From contig CM045997.1 in the NCBI GenBank assembly GCA_025175895.1, positions 103,092,479 to 103,156,478 of the forward strand: a stretch of 64,000 bases of DNA, read 5' to 3'. The position numbers and the translations under genes are program-made. The DNA is from Wurfbainia villosa. Lineage: Eukaryota; Streptophyta; Magnoliopsida; Zingiberales; Zingiberaceae. Of this stretch, positions 57,454 to 64,000 are shown in pieces (the stretch's first letter is position 1; each line of letters starts with the position of its first letter). The notes beneath the pieces are model-generated. The model saw only the letters and a list, made by a program, of their open reading frames with translations, had not been told where the DNA came from and made no database searches.

Positions 57454-59070
57454 TGTTGGGGATTATTTGATGTGCTAGAGGGGGTGAATAACATCTTTCA
57501 CTTTCACTTTGATTCAATCGTGTTCGTGCTTTTCTATAATTCGTTAGCACAATGGAATATACAAAATAGCATAAACAAAAACAATACAAGCACATGCAAT
57601 AATACGATTGTACATTGTTCGGAACCTACGAATCCTACATCATGATCGGGCTTTAGTGTCTACACCACTAAACCTCTTCTCCTTCTTAGAAACACTTCGA
57701 AGGTGGAGAAACCTCTTACAAAGATCTTACAATAATAAGAATACAATCAAATATAAATATACAAAAGTAAATATAAGAAACAAGTGAAAACACTTCACAA
57801 ATGTGAGCTTTTGAATGCTTGATCTTTTGGTTGCTTTGAGATGCTTGGAAGAACATGAATGCAACAATAAATCTCCTTCAAGAACTCCAAGAACCGACTG
57901 CCTTCAACCTCCCATCGAGCTCCTTTTATAACTCTACTCGGGTTGATTTTCACCTTCCAATGATCGCTTTACTTAGCAATGACCGACACTCATCTTGTCT
58001 CGTATCAGTTTAATCCATGCCGTTAATTGTCGATCATTTGTCGTCCCTAACCTAGCAGTCAATTACTATAAGCATCAGTCGACTGCCCGACATTCTATGT
58101 CCTGGCCACTTAAGTCTAGTCAACTGCTCAACCCTAGCAGTCGACTGATAGCTGGCAGTCGACTGTCAAACCCTAGTAGACAACTACAGAGGCACAAAAG
58201 CATTCAAGCCTCAGTCGACAACTCGACCAGTCGACTGCTCGAGTCAACTAGGCCTTTCGAGTTTCAAACACTCGACTAGTCGACTGGTAAATCTCAAGTA
58301 TGATCCCTTTATACTTGATCGACCACCCTTAGCTTAGACCTAAGCCTTCAGCCACCTCTATTAGTCTCACACCCTCAAGGTCCATCTGAGTCCTCCACGA
58401 CTCCTTCACAATTCGTGTTAACCTTCAGGTGCTTCTATCGACTATATCATGCTAATCGGGTCTACTTTGCCAAGGTTTATTTGGACTTATTTCGCCAAAA
58501 CTACATGCTTGGACTTTACATTTTCAAAATCTTACCCTTGGACTTCCTTACCAAGATCTACTTAGACTTACGCCACCAAGACCACATGCTTGGACTTATA
58601 CTGCAAATACTATACCCTTGGACTTTTTGATTGCGAAGCCTTAATGCTTGGACTTTCACCGCCAAGACTACACACTTGGAATTATGTGACCAAGACTACA
58701 CCCTTGGACTTTTCATTTGCCAAGTATCCAAACTTGCACTTCTCTATGACAAGACCATTCTTGGACTTTCCCTTGCTAAGTCTCTAAACTTGAACTTCTC
58801 CATTGCCAAAACCATTCTTGGACTTTCCATGTCAATTATCTAGACTTGGACTTCCCCTCGAGTCTTACTCGAGTTTGGCCAACCATGACCTCTTCAATTT
58901 GATTGCTCCAACAATCTCTTTCAAATAATCTCCCCCATATGACTTTGGATATCCCAATCATTCATTAATCATATGGTCAACATGGTCAAACCATATTATC
59001 AAACACATTGTCAAATATCAAAACTTTACTCGAGTCTGGTCAATTATGACCTAGGCCGATTGCACCAACA
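57454..59070 (-). repeat. Element H: probable solo LTR of family A
   Basis: On the minus strand it starts TGTTGGTGCAATCGGCC at 59070, matching the element A LTR start, carries the A-type minisatellite (58430-58860) and CAGTCGACTG palindromes (58078, 58138, 58156), and ends at 57454. Length 1617 bp against about 1640 for A. Flanks cgtct (57449-57453) and catct (59071-59075) differ by one base. Near its start a segment of about 157 bp repeats the purine tract and LTR start (58914-59070). No internal region is attached, so unequal recombination between LTRs is likely. Confidence 0.7.
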
Positions 59071-59076
59071 CATCTC

Positions 59077-60160
59077 TGTTGGATCGATATGAGCGCTAGA
59101 GGGGGGGGGTGAATAGCGTTCATAAAAACTTTTCTTTTTCGACGATTAAAACCAAGTACATAGCGGAAAACTAAAAGAAAAACACAAGAAAGACACAAAA
59201 CTTTTTTACTTGGTTCACAGCCCATCGGTTGCTAATCCAAGGCCCTACGATCCTTGATCGCTTCCGAAGGGCAATCACTAAAAGTCTCTTCCTCGTTGGA
59301 GGTAAGAGACAAGATGATTACACTGATTATAAGGCCAATAACAACCTTATCGGTCCTTATACAAATTAAGTACAGAAAGATAATAATAATACCGACAATT
59401 AATTAGAAGATGGCGCACGGTCGGAGTAGCATTGTAGAGAGCACGAGCACTTGGGAGATTCTTGAATTTGGGTGTGAGTCCTCCCCTCCTTTTATAGATT
59501 TGCGCCTTGGAATTTGTCCTGATCTAGATCCAAAACTTGTGGATCTTATCTTGAGGTGGCGGCTTATCTTATCCTGAGGTGGCAGCTTATCTTATCTTGA
59601 GGTGGTGGCATCAATCTCTATCTCTTTGACCTTGTGCACTGGGCTGATTCGTCGACATCAGTCGACTGATCCTCTTAGCAGTCAACTGCCTTCAGTTGAC
59701 TACTGACATCTCCAGTTGACTGCTGCACTTGAGAATTCCTGCAATACAAGATTAGCACAATAGATGCATAATGCCATGCAGTGTGACAGTCCTTTGACTG
59801 TCCGATCTCAACTTCAGCATTCCTCCGGAAGCCTTAGTCGTATCGACGCCTAGGATTGTCCTCTAACCGAGGGCACGTCCTTACCACCGCTCCACACACG
59901 GAGCTTACCTTTGGTCCTCTTGACCTGTCGCTTAGCTTTCGGTCACCACTGACGTTCCTCGACTCCCCGAGGTTCTCCTGGTATCGCCCGACCACCACGG
60001 TTTCTCAACTTGAGATTCTCTGGATGTCGCTCGACCTTTGGCTTAGCTTAAACACTTCCTGCACACTTAGCATATCACATGAGATAACAAAATAACTTAA
60101 CTTTGAATCTTTGCCATCATCAAAACCAAGGTTCGATTATCTAGTGCCCCTGCACCAATA
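59077..60160 (-). repeat. Element G 3' LTR
   Basis: 1084 bp, with CAGTCGACTG at about 59658 and related CAGTTGACT words up to about 59725. The matching stretch of the other LTR (63630-63700) is altered at those words. Confidence 0.88.
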
Positions 60161-61625
60161 ATCTTCCCCTTTTTGATTTATGGCAAACCAATTCAAAGTT
60201 AAGAGAAAATAAGCAGTAAGTATTGAACAATCATTTTTCAAAACCTCCCCCTTAAGGGTACCTCCCCCTTAACCCTAGGTGAGTTTTGAAAAACAATTAC
60301 TTTTTGGGAAAGAAAAAGTAAGTAACCTCTTAACTTTATTCTCTCTCCCCCTTTGACATATATCAAAAATAACTTTATATTGGGTACATTGCCAAGAAAT
60401 AGAATTTTTAAACATGTTAATCAAGTTGATTTAATATGTTCAACTCCCTTTAATACTTAAGAGTTTAGGAGTTTAGTTTTTTAGATCCTACACCAACAAT
60501 GTATATCTTAGGTTAGAATGTGACCCCCTAACCTTTAACATTGTTATAAAATTTTGAGAAAGAATTAAAAAAAAACATTTTAAAGGCTCATGTCTATTGG
60601 TTTTATGCCAAACTGGAGGTAGCTAGATACTAAGTTTGTCCAACTTAAGTCTTCTCTCCCCCTTGGCATATTATCAAAAGAAGGATTTAAATTGAGAAAG
60701 TATTGGTGATTTTTTTAAACAAAATATTTTTTAACAACTTTTATGATGATTATTCAATTAGAACCTCCCCCTTAACCTAACATCCTTGTTAGCCACAAGG
60801 AAGGCATATCTAGAGGGTCTCCCCTTTTGTCTGATAAACTCTTAGGACATCCTTGTTGGCCATAAGGAAGACTCACCTAAGTGTCCAGAGGGTCTAGGTA
60901 TCTAAAGTTGACCTAAGGATTTATACGTTCAATATTGGTCAACTAACCATCATTTTAAGAAGTATAGTTGTTTTGAAAACTACGTATAACTACACACAAT
61001 AATCATGGCAACCAATAAAAATAGTTTTAAGAATCTATTTATGTGTATATAAATTTTGAAATCATTTTCAAAATCATTTTTAATTTGTTGTCCTTATCAT
61101 CTCACCCATTCTACATGATCAACCAAGTTATTCTTATAGGTATTGTGAGATGAATTTAATTTAATGCCTTAGAAATTAATTAATCTTGGGTTAGATTCGG
61201 ATTTCACCTTTAGTTAGTTAAGTGAACATTTCAAAAGAGGGCTTCCAGGTCGTGGCGAGGCACAGGGGCCTTCTTTGATCGGAACAACGACCACTTCCTT
61301 AGACAAAGCCAACTTAGGAAATTACACACTTAATTCACTTAGGATTACGTCCTGGTCTAACTAGTTTAGGATGTGTTGAGGTAGCTTCAGTTAGTTCCAC
61401 TTAGTTAAATGCACCAAGCTAGATACTCCTTATCTAACTCGGATACACTTGACTTCGTTTCCTTAACGCATTACTATCATCTCACCGCATCCTGATACTA
61501 TGTTGTCAAGATTAATTAATTATTTCCTATCTAACCATTCTATGAGAGTGAATTTAAAACTAGTATGTATGACATGAAAAAATAAGCATGATAATGATAT
61601 GTATGCATGAGCAAGCTACATTCAA
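60161..61625 (-). other. Element G non-coding 3' segment
   Basis: It starts with a pyrimidine tract ATCTTCCCCTTTTTGATT on plus (the complement of the purine tract). Blocks at about 61245-61510 are shared with element F. No pol frame. Confidence 0.7.
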
Positions 61626-62633
61626 TCAATTTAAAGAAACGGTTATTTTCTTGGGTAGACTTTTATTTGTTCTATAGTTATAAGATACTTTATTATAATT
61701 AGGTTTACAAATTTTAGTGTCTTGATTTTTGGTTAGCTTAGACTTGTAACCCAAGTCTACATGTTTATTAGTTGAATTTTTAAAAGTTGAAGGTTTAATT
61801 ACTAGATTATTAATTTGTGTATAATCAAATGGTACTCTATTATAATTAATTTTATTGGTTTGATTATCTAATTTTGAATTTTTAATTAAGTTAGATTGTG
61901 AATTATTTAAAATAGGATTATTAGAATTTTTTAAGATAAGATTATTAGACTTTTTAAAAATAGAATTATTAGAATTTTTTAAGATAAGATTATTAGACTT
62001 TTTAAAAATAGAATTATTAAAATTATTAGAATTTTTTAAGGTAGAATTATTAGAATTATTCAAGATAAGATTATTAAAATTTTTAAAGGTAGAATTATTA
62101 TTAGAATTATTTAAGATAAGATTGTTAGAGTTTTTTAAGGTAGGATTATTATTAGAATTATTTAAGATAAAATTGTTAGAGTTTTTAAAGGTAGAATTAT
62201 TATTAGAATTATTTAGATTATCTTTGGAATTTTTTAAAGTTAATTTTGATTTTTTTATGGTTGAATTTTTCAAAACAGAATTTTTTAATTCGGAATTATC
62301 TAGATTAATCAGATCTAGGATTTGATGATTCTGTCCTATGGTTTGATTATTCTGATCAAGGGTTTGATTATTCTGATTAAGTCCTAGGTTGGTTTTATCT
62401 TTGACTTGATCTAGATCTATGTTGATTAAACTAAATATTTGATTAATCTCTTTGTTAATTTTATCAAATGTTAGATTAATTTGATCATTTTCTTCCATGA
62501 TATTATTATTATTATTATTTAAACTAATTAAATCTGAATTAATTAATTTTTTATTAGTTGAATTATTAATTGTATTAATTAATTGACAACAATTACACAA
62601 TTTATCTAAATTATCAACTATTCTAAAACTCAA
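61626..62633 (-). CDS. Asparagine-rich repetitive ORF of element G (gag C-terminal part)
   Basis: A 335-codon frame without ATG at its start (the first codon is TTG) is extremely rich in Asn, Ser, Leu and Lys. Residues about 35-60 include a run of six Asn (complement of 62503-62523). Residues about 125-245 are a tandem repeat of a 12-16-residue unit built on LKNSNN and ILNNSNN, encoded by AATTTTTTAAG/AATTATT units at 61900-62260. The C-terminus returns to ordinary sequence: YNRVPFDYTQINN and PNYNKVSYNY, matching VPFDYGTIY of the element A gag tail. So it is the C-terminal gag region with a huge low-complexity expansion. It stays open despite extreme composition, which suggests recent expansion or selection. 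No ATG or promoter of its own is evident; it would need a frameshift from the zinc-knuckle frame. Confidence 0.7.
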   Translation of the reverse strand: MSFRIVDNLDKLCNCCQLINTINNSTNKKLINSDLISLNNNNNNIMEENDQINLTFDKINKEINQIFSLINIDLDQVKDKTNLGLNQNNQTLDQNNQTIGQNHQILDLINLDNSELKNSVLKNSTIKKSKLTLKNSKDNLNNSNNNSTFKNSNNFILNNSNNNPTLKNSNNLILNNSNNNSTFKNFNNLILNNSNNSTLKNSNNFNNSIFKKSNNLILKNSNNSIFKKSNNLILKNSNNPILNNSQSNLIKNSKLDNQTNKINYNRVPFDYTQINNLVIKPSTFKNSTNKHVDLGYKSKLTKNQDTKICKPNYNKVSYNYRTNKSLPKKITVSLN

Positions 62634-62682
62634 CTTTTCAAAATTATTAACTTTACTAACCTTTTTTTTCCGGACGATTCTT

Positions 62683-62967
62683 TTAATGACCGAATCTTCC
62701 GCACCCGAAGCACTTGATATGCTCCTTGTTCTTTCGGATTCCTGGCAATGGTGTCTCCTTTGTCGTCGGTTGCGTCGTTCGAGTCTTACGAGTAGGACAC
62801 TTATTTTTATAGTGTCCTCTCTCCCTGCACTTAAAGCAAATAATATGAAATTTAAAATTTAAATTGACATTGTTACCTTTATGCCTTGTGGGAGACTCTT
62901 CCATGGTTGGCTCGGTCAGCGATTTTCTAAAACTTCGCAAAAAAAAACACAAATCAAAAAGTCCCAA
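62683..62967 (-). pseudogene. Element G zinc-knuckle gag fragment
   Basis: A 94-codon frame whose native start is probably the ATG at 62903 (MEESPTRHKG). It has a complete CCHC knuckle CFKCRERGHYKNKCP and a second one, CFGCGRFGH, cut by TAA. An A8 run downstream (around 62663-62670) would shift into the Asn-rich frame. The UBN2 gag domain that precedes the knuckles in A, B and F is missing. Confidence 0.75.
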
Positions 62968-63081
62968 GACTTGGTCTTGGATTAGTAGTCGAGATATTTA
63001 AAAATAAAAATAAAAATAAAGAAAAGAAAATGCTAGATCGGTGGTTGCACCGAATCTGAGCGCCCCCGCTCTGATACCAAT

Positions 63082-64000
63082 TGTTGGATCGATATGAGCG
63101 CTAGAGGGGGGGGTGAATAGCGTTCATAAAAACTTTTCTTTTTCGACGATTAAAACCAAGTACACAGCGGAAAACTAAAAGACAAACACAAGAAAGACAC
63201 AAAGCTTTTTACTTGGTTCCATGACCCACCATTTTGCTAATCCAAGGTCCTGTAATCCTTGATCGCTTCCGAAGGGCAATCACTAAAAGTCTCTTCCTCG
63301 TTGGAGGTAAGAGACAAGACGATTACAATGATTATAAGGCCGATAACAACCTTACTGGTCCTTATACAAAATAAGTACAGAAAGATAATAATATCGACAA
63401 TTAATTAGAAGATGGCGCCGCGGTCGAGATAGCGTTGTAGAAACACGAGCACTTGGGAGATTCTTGAATTTGGGTGTGAGTCCTCCTCCTTTTATAGATT
63501 TGCGCTTGAATTTGTCCCGATCCGGATCCAAAACTCGTGGATCTTATCTTGAGGCGGCTTATCTTATCCTGAGGTGGCAGCTTATCTTATCTTGAGGTGG
63601 TGGCATCAATCTCTATCTTTTGACCTTGTGCACTGGTGATTAAATCGACATCGATCGATCTCTTAGCATCAAGCTTCGCTTGACTGACTACTAACATCTC
63701 TAGTTGACTGCTGCACTTGAGAATTCCTACAATACAAGATTAGCATAATAGATGCATAATGCCATGCAGTGTGACAGTCCTTTGACTGTCCGATCTCAAC
63801 TTCAGCATTCCTCCGGAAGCCTTAGTCGTATCGACGCCTAGGATTGTCCTCTAACCGAGGGTACGTCCTTACCACCGCTCCACACACGGAGCTTACCTTT
63901 GGTCCTCTTGACCTGTCGCTTAGCTTTCGGTCACCACTGATGCTCCTCGACTCCCCGAGGTTCTCCTGGTATCGCCCGACCACCACGGTTTCTCAACTTG
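63082..64000 (-). repeat. Element G 5' LTR (partial)
   Basis: Matches 59077-60000 with small indels; it continues past the window end. Confidence 0.88.

Larger units (their letters stand above)
59077..64000 (-). mobile_element. Element G: gag-only copia-type LTR retrotransposon (right end outside window)
   Basis: The 3' LTR is 59077-60160 and the 5' LTR starts at 63082 and runs past the window end. The primer site is TGGTATCAGAGCGGGGGC on minus (63062-63079). The interior (60161-63081) has a zinc-knuckle ORF and a long Asn-rich ORF but no UBN2 domain and no pol. The left LTR ends in CAATA instead of CAACA. The target duplication cannot be tested. Confidence 0.85.

Noticed and set aside
1..64000. 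Full pol genes for elements A, B, F and G
   Set aside because: I looked in the spaces between gag and purine tract on the coding strand and saw no protease DSGA, integrase DDE or YVDD words.

Overview
The window is nuclear DNA of a flowering plant. It holds one interrupted host gene in a dense field of nested retrotransposons. Supporting this are a plant-specific AT-hook (AHL) gene with introns, Ty1/copia and Ty3/gypsy LTR elements with tRNA-Met primer sites, an RTE-type LINE ending in a TTG repeat, tRNA-derived SINEs, and hAT and Tourist-like MITEs. A large-genome, non-grass monocot is my guess; nothing seen fixes the species.

Layout. 1-18716: Russian-doll nest. A gag-only copia-type element (A, + strand) has its gag cut by a second gag-only element (B, - strand, 5-bp duplication gatac). 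B is in turn split right after its gag stop by a non-autonomous Ty3/gypsy element with 2.8-kb LTRs (C, - strand, duplication ctaac). 18717-21160: AT-rich spacer with a GC-rich island (about 19530-20790), possibly a DNA transposon. 21861-45994: a type-II AHL gene in five exons encoding 355 aa. Its fourth intron is about 21.6 kb and carries an 8-kb head-to-head gypsy palindrome, a 5.2-kb copia element (D) with clear duplication, a 3' fragment of a Tat-type gypsy element with an antisense extra ORF (E), and an RTE LINE tail. 45995-51778: gene 3' flank, then a fossil relative of element A peppered with two SINE families, a hAT MITE, a Tourist-like MITE and a long hairpin. 51779-56989: a complete gag-only element (F). 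57454-59070: a probable solo LTR of family A (H). 59077-64000: a further gag-only element (G), cut by the window end, with an extraordinary asparagine-rich repetitive ORF.

How it works together. The only likely functional host product is the AHL nuclear DNA-binding protein; making it requires splicing out an intron that is almost entirely transposon. Four distinct elements (A, B, F, G) share one plan: LTR of about 1.1-1.6 kb, tRNA-Met primer site, gag, a non-coding 3' segment, a purine tract, LTR, and no visible protease, integrase, reverse transcriptase or RNase H. They would depend on enzymes supplied by an autonomous relative not present here. Their LTRs share repeats of the palindrome CAGTCGACTG, and sequence differences between LTR pairs cluster at these sites.
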